Part shown: positions 6,123 to 11,623 of the stretch, piece by piece | Numbering within the stretch: position 1 is the stretch's first letter | Layout: every line of letters starts with the position of its first letter | Virus record (IMG/VR): IMGVR_UViG_3300013372_001457 | Span: 1 to 22,144 of that record | DNA length: 22,144 nucleotides | From: a virus | Direction: 5' to 3' (one strand) | Made by a program: the position numbers and the translations under genes | Notes under the pieces: model-generated | The model's input: only the letters and a program-made list of their open reading frames with translations | Database searches by the model: none | What the model was told of the DNA's origin: nothing

Positions 6123-6535
6123 TCCTGCTCTCCAATCGGGTCTGCGTCATCAGCACGCTCGTCTTGCAATTGCTCAATCTCATTAACCCATGAATCGGCG
6201 TAAGCCGTCGCAAGTGCTTCGCGGTACGCTGCAACCAATGGGCAGTCAGAGCGCTCCATAACGGCCATCAGTGCAGCCTCTGGGCCTGTATTGCTGCTGT
6301 AGTCCCGCACTACTTCAACAATCGGGTACTGGTCGATGAATCCACCGACAGCAGCGCCGCGAAACTTGACGAACGGCACCGACAAGCTAGACGCGCTGAC
6401 CTTGCGGATTGATTGGGTCAAAGTCTCGACAATCTCGTCACGCACGCGGGTCGATTTGTCTTTGCCGTAGAAGCGGTTTAGCTCTGCGTCGGTGGGCGCT
6501 CTATCCCATGCTGTGGTTGGCATACGTGCATTCAT
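6119..6535 (-). CDS. Hypothetical phage protein
   Basis: The start at 6535 (MNARMPTTAWDRAPT) is chosen because it overlaps the upstream stop as ATGA (6532-6535); the frame extends to 6586 but inside the preceding gene. The 138-aa product has a TDAELNRFYGKDK segment, a central GGFIDQYPIVEVVRDYSS, a helical PEAALMAVMERSDCPLVAAY and an acidic C-terminus (NEIEQLQDERADDAD). No known family is recognised. It is the second gene after the leftward early promoter, a position where phages often encode host-takeover or anti-defence proteins, but nothing in the sequence shows this. Confidence 0.68.
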   Translation of the reverse strand: MNARMPTTAWDRAPTDAELNRFYGKDKSTRVRDEIVETLTQSIRKVSASSLSVPFVKFRGAAVGGFIDQYPIVEVVRDYSSNTGPEAALMAVMERSDCPLVAAYREALATAYADSWVNEIEQLQDERADDADPIGEQE

Positions 6536-6807
6536 GCTGCACCGCCAATCTTTGCAATACGCTCTTTCGCGGTGGCGTATGCCCAATTGGTTGCAGCGGC
6601 TTGCGAAGCAAGCTTTTTGCTGCGCTGTGGAACTCCAAAGTCTCTGAACTCGCCTTTAACTAAACGGGCGTTTTGCACCCATGCGTAGAAATCAACACCG
6701 TTATCACGCAGGCCAACTATGTAGCCAATTGCGCGGCCTTTTGAGTCGTTTTTTCCTGCACGGATGTGGGCTTCAAAGGTATCTCCGAGTGGCGCTGTTT
6801 GTGTCAT
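6532..6807 (-). CDS. Hypothetical protein, first gene of leftward operon
   Basis: The start at 6807 (MTQTAPLGDTFEAHIRAGKN) has a strong AGGAGT about seven bases upstream on the minus strand. The open frame to 6918 would run through the promoter region and is discarded. The 91-aa product has GRAIGYIVGLRDNGVDFYAW, then VKGEFRDFGVPQRSKKLASQ and a helical C-terminus (AYATAKERIAKIG). It is basic with alternating strand and helix, and I do not recognise the family. It is the first gene read from the leftward promoter at 6843-6871, so it should be among the earliest proteins made. Confidence 0.72.
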   Translation of the reverse strand: MTQTAPLGDTFEAHIRAGKNDSKGRAIGYIVGLRDNGVDFYAWVQNARLVKGEFRDFGVPQRSKKLASQAAATNWAYATAKERIAKIGGAA

Positions 6808-6842
6808 TTCGTTTACTCCTGGTTGTTTGCTGCGATGTAGAG

Positions 6843-6871
6843 ACTGTAATACGCAAATAAGCGTAACGCAA
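6843..6871 (-). promoter_or_regulatory. Leftward early promoter (sigma70-like)
   Basis: On the minus strand, -35 TTGCGT (6871-6866) and -10 TACAGT (6848-6843) are separated by 17 bp. Transcription would start near 6836, giving a leader of about 28 nt to the first gene with its AGGAGT site. The -10 box overlaps one copy of the 9-bp inverted repeat (6846-6854). Its layout mirrors the divergent rightward promoter exactly. Confidence 0.6.
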
Positions 6872-6930
6872 TAGGTTTCTGCAAATAAATTAAAAATAAA
6901 TCGCTTGCGATGTTGCAAAAAGCGTATTAC
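6846..6930. promoter_or_regulatory. Operator candidate: paired GTAATACGC / GCGTATTAC sites
   Basis: A perfect 9-bp inverted repeat consists of GTAATACGC at 6846-6854 and GCGTATTAC at 6922-6930, centre to centre 76 bp. Each copy begins 17 bp after the start of the -35 of its promoter and covers the start of the -10. Within the region there is also TACGC-N6-GCGTA (6850-6865), and ATCGC-TT-GCGAT (6900-6911) on the rightward -35. These are good candidates for binding by a regulator that controls both early promoters together, perhaps the RHH-like product of the gene at 6941. Confidence 0.5.
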
Positions 6931-6933
6931 TAT
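6905..6933 (+). promoter_or_regulatory. Rightward early promoter (sigma70-like)
   Basis: -35 TTGCGA (6905-6910), a 17-bp spacer and -10 TACTAT (6928-6933) form a good sigma70 promoter. The expected start of transcription is around 6939-6941, which coincides with the ATG at 6941. The transcript would therefore be leaderless or nearly so. The -10 overlaps the second copy of the 9-bp inverted repeat. Confidence 0.62.
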
Positions 6934-6940
6934 CTACCTC

Positions 6941-7093
6941 ATGAAAACAAATCAACCAACTATAAACAACAGCATACGCCTGCCGGTATCCTACTGGGCC
7001 AAGCTGCGTGCTGTGTGGCAAAAATCAGGCGGCGGATGGTTATTAAAAGCCATAGACCGGGAGCATAAACGCATTTTTGGAGTTACCAAATGA
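6941..7093 (+). CDS. Ribbon-helix-helix-like early regulator candidate
   Basis: The start at 6941 gives a 50-aa product beginning MKTNQPTINNSIRLPVSYWA. The frame is open to 6905, but that part is promoter. The layout matches an Arc/MetJ-type ribbon-helix-helix: a short strand (NSIRLP), helix A (VSYWAKLRAVWQKS), a GGG turn and helix B (WLLKAIDREHKRIF). RHH proteins bind DNA as dimers through the strand. It is the first gene of the rightward early operon and lies beside paired operator-like sites, so an Arc- or Cro-like role in the switch is plausible. No Shine-Dalgarno is visible, which fits a leaderless mRNA. The RHH call is by pattern only. Confidence 0.65.
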   Translation: MKTNQPTINNSIRLPVSYWAKLRAVWQKSGGGWLLKAIDREHKRIFGVTK

Positions 7094-7218
7094 AACACGC
7101 TCTAGCCCTTGCCGTAGCTCTCCTAGTCGCTGGATGTGGTGGTCAGTCAAATCCGCTGAATATCTGCAATGAACAGGCAGAGGCCGAAATTCAAGCGCGC
7201 AAAGAGGTGGCGGCATGA
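7090..7218 (+). CDS. 42-aa early lipoprotein
   Basis: ATG 7090 overlaps the preceding stop as ATGA, with GGAG seven bases upstream; the frame ends TGA 7216-7218, again ATGA with the next gene. The product begins MKHALALAVALLVAGCGGQS, a textbook lipoprotein signal: basic start, hydrophobic core and lipobox LVAGC with the acylated Cys at 16. The mature part would be only 27 residues (GGQSNPLNICNEQAEAEIQA...), so it is probably lipid-anchored to a membrane facing the periplasm. It is not paired with an Rz gene, so a spanin role is unlikely. Superinfection exclusion is a possible role for early phage lipoproteins, but is inference here. Confidence 0.65.
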   Translation: MKHALALAVALLVAGCGGQSNPLNICNEQAEAEIQARKEVAA

Positions 7219-7487
7219 ACTTCACCAAACCCCTTGGCCCTTTTGCGATCTTGTACGAACCACGCAATACACCAGCACCCGCACCAATCAAAAAGAACAA
7301 ATACAAGACCAAGAAAGAGCGTGCAGTTATTGCACTGGAAACGCCACTAGAACGGCGCACACGCCACGCAGCAGAGCGACAGGCGGTGATGGCCGCGATT
7401 CTGCGCAAGAACCCATACACCGAAATCGGCTTATCAACAGTAGTCGCGGGTGATCGCGCCGCAGCAATTAGGAGCGCAGCTATATGA
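7215..7487 (+). CDS. Basic hypothetical protein
   Basis: This 90-aa product starts MNFTKPLGPFAILYEPRNTP, followed by a Pro-Ala linker, a very basic KKNKYKTKKERAV stretch and a helical Ala/Arg-rich C-terminus (RRTRHAAERQAVMAAILRKN, then AGDRAAAIRSAAI). The overall charge is strongly positive, which suggests nucleic-acid contact. It overlaps its neighbours by ATGA at both ends and sits immediately before the methyltransferase gene. No family is recognised. Confidence 0.65.
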   Translation: MNFTKPLGPFAILYEPRNTPAPAPIKKNKYKTKKERAVIALETPLERRTRHAAERQAVMAAILRKNPYTEIGLSTVVAGDRAAAIRSAAI

Positions 7488-8143
7488 CACAGCCTGTAGT
7501 CATTGGTAGCGCTACTTTGTACCTAGGCGATTGCATGGACATATTGCCGACGCTGCCAAAGGTTGACGCGGTGATTACTGACCCGCCTTATGGGCTGGCC
7601 GATAAATTGTGCGGCGGCACTTGGGGCAAGCAGTACGAGGGAGAAAGCAAGGATTGGGATGCAAAGCCGTGGGAGGTGACACCGCTATTTTTATCAAGTG
7701 CTGAGAAGTTTGTAATTTGGGGTGGTAACTATTTCAACCTGCCACCTTCGCGTTGCTGGCTTATCCACGACAAAACTATTCGAGGCATGACCTTTGCAGA
7801 TGCAGAGATGGCTTGGACAAATTTCGATAAAAACACGCGCGTGTTTTCGTATTTGGTACCGCGAGGGTTTTTAGGCGGGCAACGCGAGCACCCAACCCAA
7901 AAGCCACTGGCCTTGATGCACTGGTGCATTGAGCAAGCAGGCAACCCCGAAACCATCCTAGACCCATTCATGGGCAGCGGAACAACAGGGGTAGCAGCCA
8001 TCCAGCTAGGCCGCAAGTTCATCGGCATAGAGCGCGAACCCAAGTATTTCGACATTGCCGTGAATCGCATAGAGCAAGCAGTCGCACAAGGCCAGCTATT
8101 CGCACCCGAACAACCCAAGCAAGTACAGGAGTCCTTTATATGA
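7484..8143 (+). CDS. Orphan DNA methyltransferase (beta class, DPPY)
   Basis: The 219-aa product has the order of a beta-class amino-methyltransferase. YLGDCMDILPTLP is followed by catalytic motif IV DPPY (33-36), then HPTQKP (136-141) and the AdoMet-binding motif I DPFMGSGTTG (160-169), with GIEREPKYF at 181-189. DPPY fits N6-adenine or N4-cytosine methylation; I cannot tell the target site. No restriction endonuclease lies beside it, so it is an orphan enzyme, as often carried by phages to protect their DNA from host restriction or to alter regulation. It is short for the class and has only a small target-recognition region between motifs IV and I. It overlaps both neighbours by ATGA. Confidence 0.93.
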   Translation: MTQPVVIGSATLYLGDCMDILPTLPKVDAVITDPPYGLADKLCGGTWGKQYEGESKDWDAKPWEVTPLFLSSAEKFVIWGGNYFNLPPSRCWLIHDKTIRGMTFADAEMAWTNFDKNTRVFSYLVPRGFLGGQREHPTQKPLALMHWCIEQAGNPETILDPFMGSGTTGVAAIQLGRKFIGIEREPKYFDIAVNRIEQAVAQGQLFAPEQPKQVQESFI

Positions 8144-8331
8144 CACAGCACGAAAGCATCATCAAACGCCTACGCAAAGGCTGGACAACGGGCCTAGACG
8201 CCCTCCAGACATGCGGAACCATGAAGTTAGCTACTCGGGTATCAGAACTGCGCCGGGACGGTTACACGGTCTTGGATAAGTGGGTGGAGGCTAACGGGAA
8301 AAGATTCAAGGCATATCGCATCTGCAAATGA
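8140..8331 (+). CDS. Helix-turn-helix protein (HTH_39-like)
   Basis: The 63-aa product starts MTQHESIIKRLRKGWTTGLD. The pattern is IIKRLRKG-(W/L)T, ALQTCGTMKLATRVSELRRD, GYTVLDKWV and KAYRI. This matches a small winged helix-turn-helix type seen in phages, in which a helix ending in RVxELRxxGY leads into the wing. It probably binds DNA. Its position just before the DUF1376 replication gene suggests a role in replication or in early-operon control, which is inference. ATGA overlaps lie at both ends. Confidence 0.72.
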   Translation: MTQHESIIKRLRKGWTTGLDALQTCGTMKLATRVSELRRDGYTVLDKWVEANGKRFKAYRICK

Positions 8332-9107
8332 ATTACTACGAGCGCCACATTGGCGACTACCTGAAAGACACCGCGCACCTCACGCTCTTAGAGCATGGTG
8401 TTTACACACGTTTGATGGATGTGTATTACACAAAAGAGAGCCCATTGTCTGGAAGTGATGTCGCAAGACTCATTGGCGCACGTTCTAAAGATGAACGCGC
8501 AGCCCTTGACGCTGTGTTGTCTGAGTTCTTTGTATTGGTTGACGGTTCACACGTTCAAGAGCGTTGCTCCCGTGAGATCGCCAAGTACCAAGCCAAGGCA
8601 CAGAAAAACCGCGAGGTTGGAAAACTTGGCGGCAGACCACGCAAAACAGAAACCACGGTGGTTACAGAAACAGAACCCACAAATAACCATGATGGTTTTA
8701 AAACAGAACCCACAAATAACCCTCCCCAGTACCCAGTAACCAGTAACCAGAAACCAGTATTAAAGAATACAAGCGCACCGCCTGACGGCGTTTCGCAAAA
8801 AGTCTGGACCGATTTCCTCAAGACCCGAAAAACCAAGGTCACAGACACGGCTATCGACGGAATACGCCGCGAGGCAACCAAAGCCGGAATCTCGTTGGAG
8901 ACGGCTTTGGAGACGAGTTGCGCTAGAGGCTGGCAATCGTTTCGAGCCGACTGGATGAGAGAGGCCCGGCAAGGCACCGCAATGCCTGCGTGGCGCGTCG
9001 AACAACGCAACCGAACCCTGGAGGCAGTACCGAGCATTTCGGAGGCTCCTGCACAACAATTTTTTGAAGTAGAGGCCCGTGATGTCACTCCCGCAAGACT
9101 GGGTTAA
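8328..9107 (+). CDS. DUF1376 (YdaU-like) replication-associated protein
   Basis: The 259-aa protein begins with a clear DUF1376 domain (about 1-92): YYERHIGDYLKDTAHLTLLE, then GVYTRLMDVYY and DVARLIGARSKDER. A basic GKLGGRPRK follows (99-106). The linker at about 107-148 is low-complexity and repeat-bearing (TETEPTNN twice). A C-terminal domain ends in CARGWQSFRADWMREARQ, typical of these proteins. DUF1376 proteins occupy the replication-initiator (O-like) position in many lambdoid phages. A helicase-loader-like gene follows, which supports that role here. Start 8328 overlaps the previous stop as ATGA. The replication role is inferred from position and family habit. Confidence 0.85.
   Translation: MNYYERHIGDYLKDTAHLTLLEHGVYTRLMDVYYTKESPLSGSDVARLIGARSKDERAALDAVLSEFFVLVDGSHVQERCSREIAKYQAKAQKNREVGKLGGRPRKTETTVVTETEPTNNHDGFKTEPTNNPPQYPVTSNQKPVLKNTSAPPDGVSQKVWTDFLKTRKTKVTDTAIDGIRREATKAGISLETALETSCARGWQSFRADWMREARQGTAMPAWRVEQRNRTLEAVPSISEAPAQQFFEVEARDVTPARLG
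8668..8721 (+). repeat. 21-bp direct repeat in the DUF1376 linker
   Basis: The 21-bp sequence starting aaacagaacccacaaataac is present twice without mismatch, at 8668-8688 and 8701-8721, a 33-bp (11-codon) period. It encodes the repeated TEPTNN. Short ccagtaac/ccagaaac units follow (about 8727-8758). The period is in frame, so copy-number change would only lengthen or shorten the linker. Confidence 0.85.
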
Positions 9108-9546
9108 CCGCATTTTTGACAAGCTGACGCTGACCTATGGCCAATCGTTTTTGGACCGTTGGCGAGACATTGACCTGAAAGCTGTAAAGGCTGATTGGGG
9201 TTTTGAACTGGCGACATTTGAAAAAGTACCGCACTGCATTGCTTTTGCTTTGGCAAACCTTCCTGCAACTTCGCGGGGTCCTAGTGTTGTGGAGTTCAAA
9301 GCACTTTGCCGACAAGCGCCAGAGTTGGAAAAGCCACGGTTGCCAGAACCGAAGGCAGACCCCGAGCGGGTTGCGGCAGAACTTGCGAAGCTGGCACCAA
9401 TCATTGCGCAAACAAAGGCCGCAGACCCCATGAAATACGACAGCCGAGCATGGGCTAAAAAGATTCTCATTGACCACAAAGGAGGCTTGCGCAGGACTCC
9501 AACTGTTGTAGCGATGGCGCGTCGAGCGATGGGGGAAGAAGTATGA
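9082..9546 (+). CDS. Replication protein P-like helicase loader candidate
   Basis: ATG 9082 follows AGAGG at about six bases; a GTG at 9079 directly before it is an alternative. The 154-aa product overlaps the DUF1376 gene by 26 bp. Its central part reads LTYGQSFLDRWRDIDLKAVK, then CIAFALANLPATSRGPSVVE and FKALCRQAPE. This Trp-spaced helical pattern ending in P-(S)-x-x-E-F-x-x-x-C-R resembles lambda P and its relatives, which load the host DnaB helicase at the origin. The C-terminal part (about 90-154) is helical and basic. The match is by pattern and gene order, so the function is probable rather than certain. Confidence 0.65.
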   Translation: MSLPQDWVNRIFDKLTLTYGQSFLDRWRDIDLKAVKADWGFELATFEKVPHCIAFALANLPATSRGPSVVEFKALCRQAPELEKPRLPEPKADPERVAAELAKLAPIIAQTKAADPMKYDSRAWAKKILIDHKGGLRRTPTVVAMARRAMGEEV

Positions 9547-9731
9547 CCCGCACCTACGCACTTCGCAAGTTGCTGGAGCATGGCCCGCTAACTTTCCCCG
9601 AACTGCTGCAAATCACCAGATGGGAAAGAGAGCAGCTTGCTATGGCTCTGGATGAATTGGACATGAATAGAGAAGTCATGACAACAACCGAAAACTTCCG
9701 ATTCAACACACGTTACGAGATTGCATCATGA
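9543..9731 (+). CDS. Small winged-helix-like protein
   Basis: The 62-aa product reads MTRTYALRKLLEHGPLTFPE, LLQITRWEREQLAMALDELD, a short NREVMTTT turn and FRFNTRYEIAS. Helix, HGPLTFPELLQIT, recognition-type helix and two closing strands fit a minimal winged helix-turn-helix. It is translationally coupled to the P-like gene (ATGA 9543-9546). DNA binding is likely; the target is unknown. Confidence 0.65.
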   Translation: MTRTYALRKLLEHGPLTFPELLQITRWEREQLAMALDELDMNREVMTTTENFRFNTRYEIAS

Positions 9732-9896
9732 ATGAAAACCCATCCTTATCTGACGCACTACATACGGATAGCCAAGCAAGACAAGGCTTATGCGTGGTGG
9801 GCGGTCAACCAGTTGGCGCAATCGAATCCGCGAGATCACATCGATCTTCCGCGCCTGCTAACCGAGGCGATGCGCCAACAAAGCAGCAAATCATGA
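9732..9896 (+). CDS. 54-aa Trp-rich hypothetical protein
   Basis: The start at 9732 lies immediately after the preceding stop (TGA 9729-9731). The product begins MKTHPYLTHYIRIAKQDKAY and continues AWWAVNQLAQSNPRDHIDLP, ending RLLTEAMRQQSSKS. It is a well-balanced, helical, tryptophan-containing sequence that reads like a natural protein. The overlapping frame from ATG 9728 gives a Ser/Gly/Ala-rich sequence over the same bases and is judged false. The stop overlaps the next start as ATGA (9893-9896). No function is recognised. Confidence 0.65.
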   Translation: MKTHPYLTHYIRIAKQDKAYAWWAVNQLAQSNPRDHIDLPRLLTEAMRQQSSKS

Positions 9897-10009
9897 CCGC
9901 AGTAGACGAGCACGCCGCGGCATCACGTGCATGGTGCGGCCACGGCCCGGAAGTGACGGCAAAGCGTGCAGTTGTGGCGCAGATGCTTTTTCAGGCAGGG
10001 ATTGTCTGA
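9893..10009 (+). CDS. 38-aa hypothetical protein
   Basis: ATG 9893 overlaps the preceding stop as ATGA. The product is MTAVDEHAAASRAWCGHGPE followed by VTAKRAVVAQMLFQAGIV, an amphipathic helical mini-protein. Its stop (TGA 10007-10009) shares a base with the next ATG at 10009. The same frame continues upstream to 9728, so automated callers may report one 93-aa gene. The coupling argues for the short version. Function unknown. Confidence 0.5.
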   Translation: MTAVDEHAAASRAWCGHGPEVTAKRAVVAQMLFQAGIV

Positions 10010-10290
10010 TGCGCTACGCCCTACGCACCGACAACAACGCCGCCGCCATTGTGGAGGCCCTGCGCACTGCTGGCGCTGTGGTCGAGGTAATCCATGAACC
10101 CGTAGACCTGAAAGTCTGGGCAGACGCTACCAAGGCCAAATTTATGTATGTGGAGGTCAAAAACTTATCCACAGCTTATGGACGTAAGGGCTTGAACGCC
10201 AAGCAGTTGCAAGACATGGCAGGACATGCCTATGTGATGGTCACTGATGAACAGGGCGCATTAGGCGCATTAAAGGTGCTACGCGCATGA
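10009..10290 (+). CDS. PD-(D/E)XK-type phage nuclease
   Basis: The start at 10009 shares a base with the previous stop (TGATG). The 93-aa product has the core of the restriction-endonuclease-like fold: helix with Glu16 (AAAIVEALRT), strand, PVDLKV with Asp33, and FMYVEVKN with Glu49 and Lys51. A downstream LNAKQLQDMAG helix contains Gln66, followed by the strand AYVMVT. This is the minimal layout of small phage nucleases of the VRR-NUC or resolvase type. It could process replication or recombination intermediates. It is coupled to the Ref-like nuclease by ATGA, so two nucleases are made together. Confidence 0.72.
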   Translation: MRYALRTDNNAAAIVEALRTAGAVVEVIHEPVDLKVWADATKAKFMYVEVKNLSTAYGRKGLNAKQLQDMAGHAYVMVTDEQGALGALKVLRA

Positions 10291-10556
10291 CCAAAGCAGA
10301 AAAAGCACACAAGGCGCGGCTGGCAGAACTTGGCTGCATCGTTTGCCGAAAGGAATACGGCATTACTGACGGACCCGTACAGCTTCACCACTTGCGCTCT
10401 GGTGGCTGGGGAAGGGGCGACTACACAACGCTTATCCCGCTTTGTTATGAACACCATCTTGGCGACACCGGCATTCACGGGATGGGGACCAAAGCATTTG
10501 AGCGCCGCTATGGGCCGCAGTCTGAATTATTAAAAACAGCAAAGGAGTTGATATGA
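10287..10556 (+). CDS. Ref-like RecA-dependent HNH nuclease
   Basis: The 89-aa product has a Cys17-x-x-Cys20 knuckle (GCIVCRKE), the catalytic-type VQLHHLRSGG (His34-His35) and LIPLCYEHH (Cys53, His56-His57). GIHGMGTKAFERRYG follows at 62-76. That last motif is characteristic of the family typified by phage P1 Ref (recombination enhancement function), an HNH nuclease that cuts within RecA-formed D-loops. Most of the protein is this domain. It is coupled to the PD-(D/E)XK gene upstream. Family membership is confident from the motif; RecA dependence is known for Ref and inferred here. Confidence 0.85.
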   Translation: MTKAEKAHKARLAELGCIVCRKEYGITDGPVQLHHLRSGGWGRGDYTTLIPLCYEHHLGDTGIHGMGTKAFERRYGPQSELLKTAKELI

Positions 10557-10744
10557 CCACATGGCTAAAGAAGCTACGCCTGTACCTGCTGCGTAGGCAG
10601 TTGAAATCCACAACGCGCAGGCTGATTCAACTTGCTCTTAATGACAAGCAGAGGTATTCGGGCTACTCATTTGTATCGCTGTACGTAATGCAGCAGCGAA
10701 ACGACCTGATGGACCGCATTGCAGAAATCGAGAAGACGCTATGA
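10553..10744 (+). CDS. Small basic helical hypothetical protein
   Basis: This 63-aa product starts MTTWLKKLRLYLLRRQLKST. It is rich in Leu, Arg and Lys, and appears to form two amphipathic helices joined by a Tyr/Ser segment (RYSGYSFVSLYVMQQRNDLM). It could be a coiled-coil or a membrane-surface peptide. No family is recognised. It is coupled to the Ref-like gene upstream and to the next gene by ATGA on both sides. Confidence 0.62.
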   Translation: MTTWLKKLRLYLLRRQLKSTTRRLIQLALNDKQRYSGYSFVSLYVMQQRNDLMDRIAEIEKTL

Positions 10745-10965
10745 ACCATCAACAAATCATCGATTTAGCCAGAGAAGCTGGCCTATTTTTTGTGCCGGAG
10801 GCCAACAGCCCACTAGTGAAGATCGTCATGCGTGCGGTGGAAATGGAGCGGGAGGATTGCATCTTGGACATAAAAATGCATACGCCAAGGGATGGTCACG
10901 ACTCTCCCGGCTGGAAGCGAATGAATAGCCTTATCGACGCCATCAACGCAAGAGGCCAGCAATGA
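10741..10965 (+). CDS. Hypothetical phage protein
   Basis: This 74-aa acidic product starts MNHQQIIDLAREAGLFFVPE and continues with VKIVMRAVEMEREDCILDIK and a C-terminal SLIDAINARGQQ. Proteins with an N-terminal IIxLAREAG segment and an EREDC-type helix are common as small accessory proteins in phages. No catalytic residues are evident. ATGA couplings lie on both sides. Confidence 0.65.
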   Translation: MNHQQIIDLAREAGLFFVPEANSPLVKIVMRAVEMEREDCILDIKMHTPRDGHDSPGWKRMNSLIDAINARGQQ

Positions 10966-11408
10966 GCGCCATACCTTGCGCAAGCGTGAACATGAAAACT
11001 ATGGCCGATGGCACTTTGCGCATCAGCTTTGACATTGAGCCAACCCACGCACAGGACGCTTTTCGATTGTTCGCGTCACCTGGCACACCTGCAGCGATTG
11101 CTGCGCTACAGGTGGGCTATGCATCTGCATCAAATACCCAAAGTTATCCAGGAAAAGATATTCAGCCTGAAAAGCCAAAGGGCGGGCCACTGTCAATAGA
11201 AGCCGCTGCAATGTGCCGCAATCCAGAGTATCTAGCGTGGACGGGGGCAATCTCCGAAGTGGAAGCCGCCGATGCAATGAAGCTTTATTTGGGTATTAAA
11301 AGCCGGTCACAGCTAGACCACAACGAAACCGCCAAGGCACTGTTTATCAGAGATTTTCGAGGGCCATTCATGAAACACATGCTGTCACGCGGCAAGAGTA
11401 ACCAATAG
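10962..11408 (+). CDS. Conserved-type phage hypothetical protein
   Basis: The 148-aa product has two parts. The N-terminal domain (about 9-52) reads NMKTMADGTLRISFDIEP, then AQDAFRLFASPGTPAAIAAL. The C-terminal part (about 73-148) carries KGGPLSIEAAAMCRNPEYLA, then AMKLYLGIKSRSQLDHNETA and FRGPFMKHM. I know this type as a recurrent protein near replication and Ref-like genes in phages, with no assigned function. LDHN and the conserved helices could point to a nucleic-acid role, which is inference. Start 10962 overlaps the previous stop as ATGA. Confidence 0.7.
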   Translation: MSAIPCASVNMKTMADGTLRISFDIEPTHAQDAFRLFASPGTPAAIAALQVGYASASNTQSYPGKDIQPEKPKGGPLSIEAAAMCRNPEYLAWTGAISEVEAADAMKLYLGIKSRSQLDHNETAKALFIRDFRGPFMKHMLSRGKSNQ

Positions 11409-11416
11409 GAGAAACC

Positions 11417-11623
11417 ATGTACCAAGACTACCAACCATCCAAGCCTTTCGAGGACTTCCGAAACATCGTCGTAGGCCAAGCCCGTGTGATTTACGAGGGT
11501 GATTCATGGTGCGGGCTGACAGGCTGGCGACTACCAGGGGGACGGATGACGCAAGACCGCGAGGAAGCATACGCATACGCCGTGCGCATGAATCAGTTGC
11601 TAGGTGGAGTGCAGACAGCATGA
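11417..11623 (+). CDS. Hypothetical protein
   Basis: The start at 11417 follows a good AGGAGAAACC site. The 68-aa product reads MYQDYQPSKPFEDFRNIVVG, then VIYEGDSWCGLTGWRLPGGR and a C-terminal helix REEAYAYAVRMNQLLGG. It appears to be a small alpha/beta domain with a Trp/Gly-rich hairpin. I do not recognise it. It lies nine bases after the previous stop and is coupled by ATGA to the HTH gene that follows. Confidence 0.65.
   Translation: MYQDYQPSKPFEDFRNIVVGQARVIYEGDSWCGLTGWRLPGGRMTQDREEAYAYAVRMNQLLGGVQTA

Noticed and set aside
7043-7420. Minus-strand 125-aa ORF
   Set aside because: Antisense to three coupled plus-strand genes and has no ribosome site.
8555-9088. Minus-strand 177-aa ORF
   Set aside because: Antisense to the DUF1376 gene, whose domain and neighbours are convincing.
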